From the IMG/VR virus record IMGVR_UViG_3300021197_001403, positions 1 through 36,308 of that record: 36,308 nt of DNA; one strand, 5' to 3'. The notes under the pieces are model-generated. The model had not been told where the DNA came from and ran no database searches. It saw only the letters and a list, made by a program, of their open reading frames with translations. Of this stretch, positions 23,988 to 32,921 are shown piece by piece. This DNA is from a virus. The position numbers were made by a program, and so were the translations under genes. Each line of letters starts with the position of its first letter. The first letter of the stretch is position 1.

Positions 23988-25037
23988 TTAATTGAGTAAC
24001 GTACCATCTGAATCGTATATATTCGGAATTCTACCATACGTTTCGTTAATAGAAACTACGACGTTTGCCTTTGCAGTGGTAGAAAGTGCCGCCAAGTTAC
24101 CGACTGGTGATGCTGTTACCGATGCGTCTATCACTCCTATAGATCCATGAAGTTCGTTGATTGCCCCTACAAATGTTCCCTTAGTTGATGTTGCCAGAGT
24201 TGAAAGTGGACCATGTTCGCCATGTAGTTCAGCAATTGCAGTACTAACCGTTGATGCAGTTGTTCCAAACGCCCCTGCTGAAATTGTACCTAGCTCCGCA
24301 TCGTGTTCGTTTATTGCGCCTATAAGAGTCTTTAAAGTAGTGTTCAATCCGCCTGATCCAATCGAATCTGAAAGCTCATTTACAGCATCTGATAGTGTGG
24401 TTGCCTCTGTAGTTAAAGCTTGCGCAGGTTCTACTCTTGCATTGAGCGTGTCGATTTCAGCTTCAAGTTCACCGATCGCAGCACCAACTGTTCCTGCTGA
24501 TGTTCCCATCACGCCGGTTGAGATCGTACCAAGTTCTGCATCTAGTTCGTTAATGGCTCCAACAAGGTTTGAGGTAGCAGTTGTAGTAAGTGATCCATGT
24601 GCACCAAGTTCTGTACGAAGCTCTCTTGCTGCAGCTGAAAGATCTGTTGCAGTAAGACCAGTCAAGGTCATATTACCAATATCGCCTTCGTGCTCATTAA
24701 TAGCACCAACAAGATTCTTTACAGAAGTATCCAGTCCTCCTGATCCAATCGAATCGCTAATCTCATTGATTGCAGGTTTAATACCTGTAACGTCTGTTTT
24801 GAGAGCAACTTCGCCAATCGAATCATGTAATTCGTTTATTGCACTTATAAGAGTTGCTGCAGTAGTATTCAGTCCGCCAACGCCTATAGAGTCTGATATT
24901 TCATTCAGTGAAACAACCAGATCGGAATCGGCAGTAGTTTTCAGTAGCGCAAGATCACCAATAAGGTTCCGCTGGGAATTAATCTTATCAACTTGCTGTT
25001 TAAAAGTTGAGAGTAGTGATATGTACGTTTTTGCCAT
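23988..25037 (-). CDS. Repetitive virion protein with ~25-residue AINEL repeats (349 aa)
   Basis: The first 30 residues (ISLLSTFKQQVDKINSQRN) are a helical attachment-like segment. The rest consists of about 12 repeats of 24-31 residues with the core LVGAINELHDSIG or NEISDSIGSGGLNTT. This pattern of alternating short helices and Gly/Thr turns is found in phage tail fibre shafts. It ends GRIPNIYDSDGTLLN, resembling the end of the 785-residue fibre. There is no enzyme motif. It overlaps the 74-residue gene start by one base and precedes the paralogous repeat proteins by 11 nt, all on one transcript. Probably a fibre or fibre-connector protein. Confidence 0.85.
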   Translation of the reverse strand: MAKTYISLLSTFKQQVDKINSQRNLIGDLALLKTTADSDLVVSLNEISDSIGVGGLNTTAATLISAINELHDSIGEVALKTDVTGIKPAINEISDSIGSGGLDTSVKNLVGAINEHEGDIGNMTLTGLTATDLSAAARELRTELGAHGSLTTTATSNLVGAINELDAELGTISTGVMGTSAGTVGAAIGELEAEIDTLNARVEPAQALTTEATTLSDAVNELSDSIGSGGLNTTLKTLIGAINEHDAELGTISAGAFGTTASTVSTAIAELHGEHGPLSTLATSTKGTFVGAINELHGSIGVIDASVTASPVGNLAALSTTAKANVVVSINETYGRIPNIYDSDGTLLN

Positions 25038-25261
25038 TACTGTTTGCCTACTAATTTCTGGAGCATTTGTTTAATATCACTCATATCATTCTTTAATTCA
25101 GAAACGTCAGATTTGAGATTTTCGAAAGTAACTTCTTTCTCTTTTCTCTCTGATTTCATTCTTCTTGCTCTTTCTATTTCCTTTTTATTTATATTAATAA
25201 TAGCGCCAGATCTTGTGTCACGTACAAGGTTTGAGTAACCTTCTACCTTTATTCTTCCCAT
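25037..25261 (-). CDS. Small coiled-coil virion-region protein (74 aa)
   Basis: The protein begins MGRIKVEGYSNLVRDTRSGAI and continues NINKKEIERARRMKSERKEK, then a heptad-like coiled coil (ENLKSDVSELKNDMSDIKQMLQKLV). Proteins of this pattern (a YSNLVRD segment plus a short coiled coil) occur next to large baseplate genes in marine T4-like phages, to my recollection; the function is unknown. A coiled-coil trimerisation adaptor or assembly aid for the neighbouring fibre proteins is plausible. It follows the 1717-residue gene with only 1 nt between them and shares one base with the 349-residue gene. Confidence 0.85.
   Translation of the reverse strand: MGRIKVEGYSNLVRDTRSGAIININKKEIERARRMKSERKEKEVTFENLKSDVSELKNDMSDIKQMLQKLVGKQ
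25186..25193 (-). promoter_or_regulatory. Possible internal late-promoter box
   Basis: A perfect minus-strand TATAAATA lies within the 74-residue gene, about 150 nt upstream of the 349-residue gene. The codons ATA AAT (Ile-Asn) create it, so it may be chance; if active, it would boost the fibre genes from 25037 downward. Confidence 0.3.
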
Positions 25262-25262
25262 A

Positions 25263-28200
25263 TTATACCGCCAATGCTATCACTCGTAAATCCCTTAATA
25301 CTGGTACTTTTGAACTATTGCTTGATTTCATAGCTATCTTAACCTGGAATTCTGTAAAGTCTTCTAGGTCGCCACCAAGTCCGCCTGCAAGGAATTCGTA
25401 ATCTCTAAAGACTCTTCCTGTTTCATCCGAAGCTGGGGTTGCACCTTCTACTGTTACTATAGTAAAGTCCTGGTCAGCAATCTCGCCGTTTGCGTTAGTT
25501 CTGAAATAAACCTCAAGTACCGCGTTTTGTGGTCGGGTAGCAGCAAGTAGGATCTTAAGACCTTTTGCAGATTCTTCTAGACCAATTACGTTTGTAAGAT
25601 GTTTTGCTGCACTTGAACCAGCACTTGGGTCAGTTTCAGCAACGAATGTTGATAGTACCATATCATCGTTTGTTCCCGCCACCCTTGAGTTGGCTGGGTT
25701 GTTAATAATATTATTTGTCATTACCACAGTAGCACGTTGCATATCAAGAACTGGTGAGACCAATGCGTTTGTTGTGCTGAACGTTACTTTACCCGTAAAC
25801 GATCGAACACCAGATCCAAGCTCACTTGTTTCATTTGTGTTATGTGCAATCATACGAGGTGAATTAAATCGGATAAGTGATTTATCTTGGATATCAGCAA
25901 ACGCTGCATCTTTTTGATATGCTGTCTGACCTGATCCACCTACGTGTGCGTAAGATGTACCAGTTGTGAACTTCGCTTCATATTGAAGATCTGTAAGAAC
26001 TGGCATCATTGGTTCGCCTAGGTTTGTAAATGCTGTATCACCCATTGCCTGATGACTTGCGGTAATTGCAGATCCACCACCAACTGCCGAACTCGATGCT
26101 GCTGCACCTGCTGTAAATGTAAGTCCATTCGGATCAATATCTACTACGGTTCTTGCCCCGTTAATGTTTGCTGCAGATATACCGCCAGTAGCAGTTGCGC
26201 CTGCGATTGTAACTTTGTCGCCAACGACATGACCGTGATTTGGATGCCTAAGCTTAACTGTTGCACTTGAGTTAGTAGTTTCAAGTGGGTTATTCAAAGA
26301 CGTTTTACTATATTGGGTTCTACCTGCTAGAAGTGTTGGTGCTAGGTTAACGTTCTCCATTAGCGCAAAGCCAGCACTTGTGCCTGTAACAAAATTCGCT
26401 CTGTGTAGTACGAATGTAAGATCCTGTGTCTGCGATGGCTCCCAAGTACTCGCGTTCTGGGATTTAAAGAGTGAGCCGAGAGTTGGCTGACTGTTAATTC
26501 TTGTCTCAGTGGTTCCAAGTTTAAACTTATAAACCTCTGCAATATAAACTCTATATTTGTTACTATCACTACCAACAACAACACAATGCTCTCCAGCCGG
26601 AAGATAGACTGGTTCGTCGAATGTAAAGGTAGTAGCTGCGGTTGCATCAGTACTTGTAGTAATTGCGCTTGGACCTTTATATTGTGTTGTCCCTGGATAA
26701 ATTTCTGTTGAAGAAGGATAGCCATTTACGACTGGTCGTAGTTGCGCCCATACCGGAACGCCATTTGTTGGTTTTGTTTCAAAGTAAAGGTCTACTTTTG
26801 TTGCAAATATACCAGTAGACTGACTAACCCTAAATGTCTGTGCTAGAGGATCGTAATCCTCCGAAGGTTCAGGGCCTCCCTCAGCAAATACTGTAACAGT
26901 TCGGCTATCGCCAGATCCAGTAAGGGTAACGTGTCTTGTTGATAGGAATGTTCTTTGCCTTGTTTCAATTACGCCAGAGGATAAGAATGTTGTACTTGCC
27001 TTTGAGAGTGCATCAGTTAGACTATACTTAGAAATATCCAACATGGTAAATTCTGCTTCACCACTTCTAAATTTAGTAGTGTCTGTTGCTGGAATAAAGA
27101 AGCTACCAGTAATAGTACCGTTTGTGTCTGATATTAGATTACCTGCACCATCAGGGTGTGATGTTGCTGAAGCGTATTGATCACCGAAGTCTGTAACAGC
27201 ACTCGCGATATTCTGGAACGATTCTTCTCTTACCCAACTATCTACTGGTTTCTTATTAAAGAATGCAAAGTATCTTGTATTCTGTCTTAGCCCTTGAGCT
27301 TTGAAGAACACCTTCAAGCTTCTCATATATGGTACACTTACTCTTGAAACGATCTTATCATCAATGAGCTCATTCGTTGTTTCTTCGCTAGCAATCGAGA
27401 TCGATCCACTAGTATTAGTAAAGGTTCCTCCGCCCATTATCATCGCGTTGGTTGCGCCATTATTGGTAGCACTTTGTGCAACAGTTTGGCCTGCAACAAA
27501 TCCATCGACGTTTACGTCATTGACACTTGTTCCTGCCCAGTTCCATATGTTCTGGTTAGCAAGAAGAGTATCATCTTGTAGAATTTTTGTACCACCTTGA
27601 ACTATTTTATCTGCTTTATACCTTGTTTCTTTCCAGCTATCAGATGATGGTGATAATTGAATTAAACCCTTACCAAGTACAACACTAAATGGATTAACAT
27701 TTTCTGATCCGGATGCAAGAGGTTGACTAATATAAGGTACGTGGGTGTGGTTGAGATATACGTTATCACCTTTGCGAATTACGTTAGAAGAATTTGCTGA
27801 ATCGTATTTCAGTAGAACACTTTTTTCAATCGCACTTGGTTTTATTACTTTACCTTGTGGATCAAGTCCTGCTCTATAGTCTGGGGCATTTACTAATGAT
27901 CGAAGATGATCTGCAAAGTTGTCTACAAATACTCCGGATTTAAATCTTGTGTTGTCTGAAGAATCAAGAACACTGAATGTCTGGGTGCTTAGCTCTAGCA
28001 TACTAAGAGCAGTAAGCTCTTCGATCTCATCAACTCTTTTTTCCAATCGACCAATATCGGCCATGGTATATCTTTTTGCCTCGACCTTCTGAGAAGAGAC
28101 GTCGCTATCATTTACAGTATAGCCATTCATTTTAACTCGGAAGAGTTCTAATTCGCTTGTTGCAGTTTGTGGGAATTGAGGAGTAAGACTTGGCTTACCT

Positions 28201-30416
28201 TCTTTTACTGCTAAGAGCCCGTCTTCGTCAATTGTTAGAATAACATTCTTTGGTAGATAATATTCTACGTCTGCCGTAATAAGATCTGTATTCTGTGGAA
28301 TCTCATTAACTCTAGCACCAGTTCCAGGGTTAAAGTCAGCATTTGAGCCAACTGAAGATCTAAAATCAAGTACGTCTCTTAGGTTAACTACTGATCCATC
28401 TCTATACGTATAATTTGGAATGTCTTCATACTCAACCGCACCAATGTAAGAGTTTCTTGCGAAGAAGTCGCCCGATGCAGCGTGTGTAAAGTGATCATAG
28501 TTTACTGTAACTGCTCTACTTGCTCGAGCTGTTGCTCCGCCTTTTAGTGTTAATTTACCAAGTCCATAGAAATCATCTCTTTGACCATTATCCGTAATGT
28601 ACCGATCTGAAATGTCTGCGCCAGCACTATCTGTAATCGAATTAAATTTGTAGATATCTACTTTTGTAAGATTTACAATTTCATCTGTACCAGGTTGAAT
28701 TGTATCAGTAGCACCTGTTACCAGAGTTTTTTGTCTTGTACTTCCTATGGATTTATTTACATAGTAGAGAACGTGATAAGTGGATGGGTTTGTTGGTAAG
28801 TTTGCGAATGATGCCGATGCTCCACCACTAACAGATATGCTGACGCCAGTAGCAATGGCAGAGTCTGCAACAATCCAATCCGTAGTGTTTGCAAAAGTCT
28901 CTCCAGATGCGGTTAGTGTCAGTAATGGTGTTCCTGCAGTGAATGTTCCATACCTTTGAACTGTAAGAGATATATCTGTTAGCACGTTGGGTCTATCAAC
29001 TGGAAGATCGAAGATTAGATTGTCGAGATCTACCGTTGTATCGAATCTTTTTACCCCGCCAGTTGTAACTACGTTGAAATACTCTGCTGCACCAGAACCA
29101 ATAGATCGAACTGATCTGAATGGGCTACCAGCATTCATTTTTACATCAAAGAGGTACATTCTATAATCTGTACCACCGCCTTGATCTACTGCTTTAACAC
29201 GTGCAGTACCAATTGTACTGCCACCATAGTTTACCGCGCTTCTTAAATTATATAGTTCGAACCGACTAATATCGGGTAATCCTTTGCTACCTGTACCAAT
29301 TACATTTATATAGTTACCAAAATTGGCTGCAGACACTTCGTTGTTTGCTGTCAGTAAAGTTCTTGGTTTTGCTACTGTTACAGTATCGAACTTATCTGTT
29401 GCCGCACGGTAACCGTTTACATATGCAATGCCTGGTTGGACACCAAATTTTAGATTTGCAGAATTATCCGAATCTGTTTCGAAAGAAAGTAGGAAATTCT
29501 TTGCAATGTAGTTACCAGATTCTTCTCTTGTCCTTTTTGCAAGAATATCTCCAAGAGTAGCAAGACTGTCATCTGCTTTTGTCTGATCGACAATTTTACC
29601 TTGCTCCATTGAAGCAATCCAAATAAAGTTTTGGGTACCAGTTAGATCTGCTTTATTAGCAAGAGTAAGACTTATTCTGTATCGATCTGCGCCCGGAGAA
29701 GCTAAGTTCGGGGTTACGCCCTGATTATCAAAAAGACCAGTATCGTCACTTGCAGTTACAATATCTTCTGTAACAATGAAGCCAAGATCTGCATCTGGCG
29801 TAGTAGAATACTTATTTACTACAACTGACTGTGCTGGGGCAAATACAAAGTGATCTTTTACGAAGAACACTCCGTTAGCATTACCGAATTTTTTACCTTG
29901 ACCTACGATTGGTGCTGTTTGACCAGTACCAGTAGATCCAATAGTGAGAGTGTGGCCACCGCCTGTAAGATTCTCACCCTGTGCAACACGGATAGTAGTT
30001 GGTCCTGCAGTTCCCGCAGTTGTATCTGTGTAATTTACAAAAAGAGTCGCAGGATCAGATCCTGATGCAACGAATACTTCTGTAACCTCTACTTTAATAC
30101 CACCTGCACTTGTAAGCTCAACCCCAACCAAAGCAGTTGGATCTGCTGGTAATGCGTTCGTTGCAGTATTTAATTTAATAAATTCTGGTTCGCTTTTACC
30201 AAATCCACCTGGTTCAACCGCTGCACCTTCACCGCCATCAAATACAAATCGACCAAGACGAGCTAATTCTGTCTGAGTTATTGTCTGTGACTGAGTAAGC
30301 TCACGGGCCTGAAGTGCCTTACCACTGTTAAAAAGGATTCTGTGAAAGCCATCGCTATCTTTAAAATCATCTTTATATGTGGAGGTGAAAGTATTTGAAT
30401 TAAATGTATTTGGCAT
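25263..30416 (-). CDS. Very large structural protein with DUF4815-like N-terminus (1717 aa)
   Basis: The largest gene in the window. Residues 5-75 (TYKDDFKDSDGFHRILFNSG, then LQARELTQSQTITQTELARL and GGEGAAVEPGG) match the start of DUF4815-type virion proteins known from T4-like marine phages, where they are baseplate-peripheral or fibre-base proteins. About 700-760 carries VNLRDVLDFRS-like and VEYYLPKN segments; residues 1260-1420 hold a beta-sandwich-like segment (TFDEPVYLPAGEHCVVVGSD). Further on comes a short domain around HPNHGHVVGDKVTIAGA, a motif shared with other phage structural proteins. No lysozyme or protease motif seen. Its position after gp8 is where T4 has gp9/gp10, so it may do their job of linking fibres to the wedge; this is inference. 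Confidence 0.9.
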   Translation of the reverse strand: MPNTFNSNTFTSTYKDDFKDSDGFHRILFNSGKALQARELTQSQTITQTELARLGRFVFDGGEGAAVEPGGFGKSEPEFIKLNTATNALPADPTALVGVELTSAGGIKVEVTEVFVASGSDPATLFVNYTDTTAGTAGPTTIRVAQGENLTGGGHTLTIGSTGTGQTAPIVGQGKKFGNANGVFFVKDHFVFAPAQSVVVNKYSTTPDADLGFIVTEDIVTASDDTGLFDNQGVTPNLASPGADRYRISLTLANKADLTGTQNFIWIASMEQGKIVDQTKADDSLATLGDILAKRTREESGNYIAKNFLLSFETDSDNSANLKFGVQPGIAYVNGYRAATDKFDTVTVAKPRTLLTANNEVSAANFGNYINVIGTGSKGLPDISRFELYNLRSAVNYGGSTIGTARVKAVDQGGGTDYRMYLFDVKMNAGSPFRSVRSIGSGAAEYFNVVTTGGVKRFDTTVDLDNLIFDLPVDRPNVLTDISLTVQRYGTFTAGTPLLTLTASGETFANTTDWIVADSAIATGVSISVSGGASASFANLPTNPSTYHVLYYVNKSIGSTRQKTLVTGATDTIQPGTDEIVNLTKVDIYKFNSITDSAGADISDRYITDNGQRDDFYGLGKLTLKGGATARASRAVTVNYDHFTHAASGDFFARNSYIGAVEYEDIPNYTYRDGSVVNLRDVLDFRSSVGSNADFNPGTGARVNEIPQNTDLITADVEYYLPKNVILTIDEDGLLAVKEGKPSLTPQFPQTATSELELFRVKMNGYTVNDSDVSSQKVEAKRYTMADIGRLEKRVDEIEELTALSMLELSTQTFSVLDSSDNTRFKSGVFVDNFADHLRSLVNAPDYRAGLDPQGKVIKPSAIEKSVLLKYDSANSSNVIRKGDNVYLNHTHVPYISQPLASGSENVNPFSVVLGKGLIQLSPSSDSWKETRYKADKIVQGGTKILQDDTLLANQNIWNWAGTSVNDVNVDGFVAGQTVAQSATNNGATNAMIMGGGTFTNTSGSISIASEETTNELIDDKIVSRVSVPYMRSLKVFFKAQGLRQNTRYFAFFNKKPVDSWVREESFQNIASAVTDFGDQYASATSHPDGAGNLISDTNGTITGSFFIPATDTTKFRSGEAEFTMLDISKYSLTDALSKASTTFLSSGVIETRQRTFLSTRHVTLTGSGDSRTVTVFAEGGPEPSEDYDPLAQTFRVSQSTGIFATKVDLYFETKPTNGVPVWAQLRPVVNGYPSSTEIYPGTTQYKGPSAITTSTDATAATTFTFDEPVYLPAGEHCVVVGSDSNKYRVYIAEVYKFKLGTTETRINSQPTLGSLFKSQNASTWEPSQTQDLTFVLHRANFVTGTSAGFALMENVNLAPTLLAGRTQYSKTSLNNPLETTNSSATVKLRHPNHGHVVGDKVTIAGATATGGISAANINGARTVVDIDPNGLTFTAGAAASSSAVGGGSAITASHQAMGDTAFTNLGEPMMPVLTDLQYEAKFTTGTSYAHVGGSGQTAYQKDAAFADIQDKSLIRFNSPRMIAHNTNETSELGSGVRSFTGKVTFSTTNALVSPVLDMQRATVVMTNNIINNPANSRVAGTNDDMVLSTFVAETDPSAGSSAAKHLTNVIGLEESAKGLKILLAATRPQNAVLEVYFRTNANGEIADQDFTIVTVEGATPASDETGRVFRDYEFLAGGLGGDLEDFTEFQVKIAMKSSNSSKVPVLRDLRVIALAV

Positions 30417-30427
30417 CTAGTACACTC

Positions 30428-31810
30428 TTATATTTGAATAATAATTTTAAGATCATCTGCTTGTCCAGATGATCTGGTGATTGCCGCTCGGTTATCGGTA
30501 TAAAGTAAATTACCAGAGAATGGATTTACTTCTGGAACTAAGTTGTGATGCTGTATCACGCCTGTACCAGAGCCACTTACTTCTGTAACTGTTTCTCCTG
30601 AATCGAACTGTGTAAACCCAGTAGCTTCATCTTGGTGATACCATAGGCTTGTTCCATCAATTTTGTCAACATATGCTTTTGCACCAGATGTTCCGCCGAT
30701 TAAAGTGTTATCTACCGTGTACGCAGTACCCACTGATGAGAAGATCATTTTATAAAGCGCATTGACTGTTGCAGCTGTAACCAGATTACCTGGTGAGTTA
30801 GAATCGAATTCTGTCGGATTTTGAAACAGTCCGATCTGTCTAAAGTCTTGATTAATTAAGAAGTCGCCGCCTTCGTCGCCATCTGGCTTAGAGTTGTACA
30901 TTATAGCTCTTGATCTTAGATCTTCTCTTGCATCTGCACCAAAGCCAAAGCCTGTTGTAGATTTAGGACCAAGAATAGCTCTTGCAGTTGCTGTTGTACC
31001 ACTTGAAGGTGCTGCGATCGAAATATGGGCATATTCGTATCCTTTGCCCATTGTAATAACGCCAGAGGAATCAATTAGTTCAAGTTTAGTTACCTGACCA
31101 CTTGCATCAACTGTTGATGCGAGTCTCGCTCCAGATCCATTTCCTACAATTGTAACTGCAGGAGGTAAAGCTGGATTGTATCCACTACCATTATTTGTCA
31201 TTAATGCGCCTACAATTTCGTGCGCCGAATCTGCTGCGACTTGAATACCAATCTGCTGTACCTGAGAAGCGGTAAGACCTATTGCTGCTGCAGAGTCAGT
31301 TTGTAGTGCGATTGGTTGAAAGTTAGCAGCCAAGAAGTTTGTAGCATCAAGAGAACCAACTGTGTAAAGGAACTTCCAAATATAACCTTCAGTAGTTAAA
31401 AATGGCTCAGTGCCAGTTCCTGTTGGTTTTGTTGTAGAAGTTTTATCTAGGCCAGCATCAGTCCTAGCTTTTTGAATACACACGTACACTTGGTTTTCAT
31501 CAGTCATAACATAGTATGGCTGGGTTGGTTCATTGCCTGCTAGGTTATCGTTATATCCACTATAGATTGCACCAGATGCCCATATGTTACGTGGTACTAC
31601 AAGCGATGAAGCTGTTATTTGTTTCATGGATTGTAGAGAAAGTCTAAGGTTTCTTTGTTCTCTTTCACTTGCAATTGGGGTTGGGGCTGTATCTGTATCG
31701 TCCCATGTGTTACTACGTCCGAGTCCAACATACATGTTTGTGTCAGAGTCTTCAGTTAAAAGCTTCTGAGCTATTAGAAGTTTAGTTGATTGATTAATTA
31801 CTGATGCCAT
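30428..31810 (-). CDS. 8: Baseplate wedge protein gp8
   Basis: gp8 is a dimeric wedge component of the baseplate. It has 460 residues against 334 in T4, the surplus lying in the middle. Conserved features include the opening segment (residues 1-35, MYVGLGRSNTWDD), VVPRNIWASGAIYSGYND, the PYYVMTDENQVYVCIQKA strand pair, TTEGYIWKFLYTV (about 140-152), and the C-terminal GNLLYTDNRAAITRSSGQ then DDLKIIIQI. T4 gp8 ends with a closely similar arrangement (GEMIYMENRPPI ... INILFTF). It is 11 nt from the 1717-residue gene downstream, so co-transcription is expected. Confidence 0.93.
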   Translation of the reverse strand: MASVINQSTKLLIAQKLLTEDSDTNMYVGLGRSNTWDDTDTAPTPIASEREQRNLRLSLQSMKQITASSLVVPRNIWASGAIYSGYNDNLAGNEPTQPYYVMTDENQVYVCIQKARTDAGLDKTSTTKPTGTGTEPFLTTEGYIWKFLYTVGSLDATNFLAANFQPIALQTDSAAAIGLTASQVQQIGIQVAADSAHEIVGALMTNNGSGYNPALPPAVTIVGNGSGARLASTVDASGQVTKLELIDSSGVITMGKGYEYAHISIAAPSSGTTATARAILGPKSTTGFGFGADAREDLRSRAIMYNSKPDGDEGGDFLINQDFRQIGLFQNPTEFDSNSPGNLVTAATVNALYKMIFSSVGTAYTVDNTLIGGTSGAKAYVDKIDGTSLWYHQDEATGFTQFDSGETVTEVSGSGTGVIQHHNLVPEVNPFSGNLLYTDNRAAITRSSGQADDLKIIIQI

Positions 31811-31823
31811 TATTTTTACCCTC

Positions 31824-32861
31824 TTATGCCAATATCACCAAATTACCATGACCGTCTGCAGAATCTAATCCTCGAACATACCAGTTTGATCCCTCCCAGA
31901 CACAGTCTATAGAAGCGTATTGGTTTAAAGCGATTGTCGTTTTTCCTGCCAAGTTTGATGGTGTAATAGTTGATCTTCCTGCACCTTTATTTAGCAATGA
32001 TTTAACATGACCGATACCATACCCATCACCCATTGTCATTGATGTAGCACCACCAGCATTAATAATTGTAAGTGGTACGTTTACACTGATTGCAGTACTC
32101 GATGTAAGTGTTTCATTTCCTAGTCTCTGCGGATCGTTGAATGCGACTGTACCATTACCTTTTGTTTCCAATATCATATTAATATGTGTATCATTACCTG
32201 ATACGCTAAGCTTTGGCCCAGGAGCTGGGTTGGCACTCATTGTTGCAGTTGCTGCGTTTTGAATCCTAAGTTCGTTTACGGCTGAGCTTGTACTGAAAAG
32301 ATTAACAAGTTCTTGTCCAGCTGAATCTTCTATCCCACCGTGTATGATTGGATTCTGAATAACTGGATCAGCTAATGTTTTATTCGATATCGTTTGTGCA
32401 ACAGAATTGAATGTAAACTGATCAGCTGCTGTAATAACTGGTAGTGATACGGCATGTGATGCCTGAAGTGCACCTGGTTCAATTTGATATTTTGAAACTG
32501 CGTTTGCAGAATCTTGGAAGTATGGATTGATCATAGAGGTAGCACTATCAAGTGTCTTACCCTTTATTGTTTGTCCACCACTATCTACAATTAATGTACC
32601 ACTTAATATAGGTAGGTTAATACGAATATCAGTAGAAGGATTACCACCTCGAATAAACGTTTCGTGCGCGTCCGCGAGCGTACCTTCGAATATAATACCT
32701 GCACTGTCAAAGGATACTCCAGTCATAGGAGTATCAGCGTGTCCGCCTAGAATAGTATAAAGTTCTGTAAAATTATCATTGATCTTGTCACCAGCAGTTC
32801 TTAACGTATCGCCAGTGCCATCGTTAGCAGTTGTTCCTATATTAATGGGTTGTCTTGTCAT
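31824..32861 (-). CDS. Short-fibre-like virion protein (345 aa)
   Basis: The N-terminus carries INIGTTANDGTGDTLRTAG and KINDNFTELY (residues 6-35), a motif that recurs at the start of many phage fibre and baseplate-fibre proteins. The body has beta-rich repeats with KGKTLDSATSMINPYFQDS and ISNKTLADPVIQNPI type segments. The C-terminal 60 residues include AGKTTIALNQYASIDCVWEGSNWYVRG, a compact beta domain that could be the tip. It follows a late promoter 26 nt upstream. The gene lies between the gp7-position protein and gp8, unlike T4, where no fibre gene interrupts the wedge genes. Fibre assignment is good; the receptor is unknown. Confidence 0.82.
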   Translation of the reverse strand: MTRQPINIGTTANDGTGDTLRTAGDKINDNFTELYTILGGHADTPMTGVSFDSAGIIFEGTLADAHETFIRGGNPSTDIRINLPILSGTLIVDSGGQTIKGKTLDSATSMINPYFQDSANAVSKYQIEPGALQASHAVSLPVITAADQFTFNSVAQTISNKTLADPVIQNPIIHGGIEDSAGQELVNLFSTSSAVNELRIQNAATATMSANPAPGPKLSVSGNDTHINMILETKGNGTVAFNDPQRLGNETLTSSTAISVNVPLTIINAGGATSMTMGDGYGIGHVKSLLNKGAGRSTITPSNLAGKTTIALNQYASIDCVWEGSNWYVRGLDSADGHGNLVILA

Positions 32862-32886
32862 TGATCTATCCGTTAACTGTTATCTT

Positions 32887-32894
32887 TATTTATA
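32887..32894 (-). promoter_or_regulatory. T4-type late promoter before the 345-residue fibre-like gene
   Basis: The minus strand reads TATAAATA in the 60-nt non-coding gap, 26 nt before the start at 32861. It follows directly on a weak terminator-like hairpin (32898-32913), so it probably begins a new transcript carrying the fibre-like gene, gp8 and the 1717-residue gene. Confidence 0.8.
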
Positions 32895-32897
32895 TAA

Positions 32898-32913
32898 AAA
32901 ACCCAAGGGTTCC
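32898..32913 (-). terminator. Weak terminator-like hairpin ahead of a late promoter
   Basis: On the minus strand GGAACC CTTG GGTTTT forms a short stem (two G-C, two A-T and two G-U pairs) followed by T residues, just after the gp7-position gene. It is weak, and partial read-through is likely. Confidence 0.35.
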
Positions 32914-32921
32914 TGAAATTC

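Noticed and set aside
24157-25074. 305-residue plus-strand open frame opposite the 349-residue repeat protein
   Set aside because: It is antisense to a well-supported repeat gene, lacks a ribosome binding site, and its Ser/Pro/Val-rich product is the reverse image of the repeat codons.
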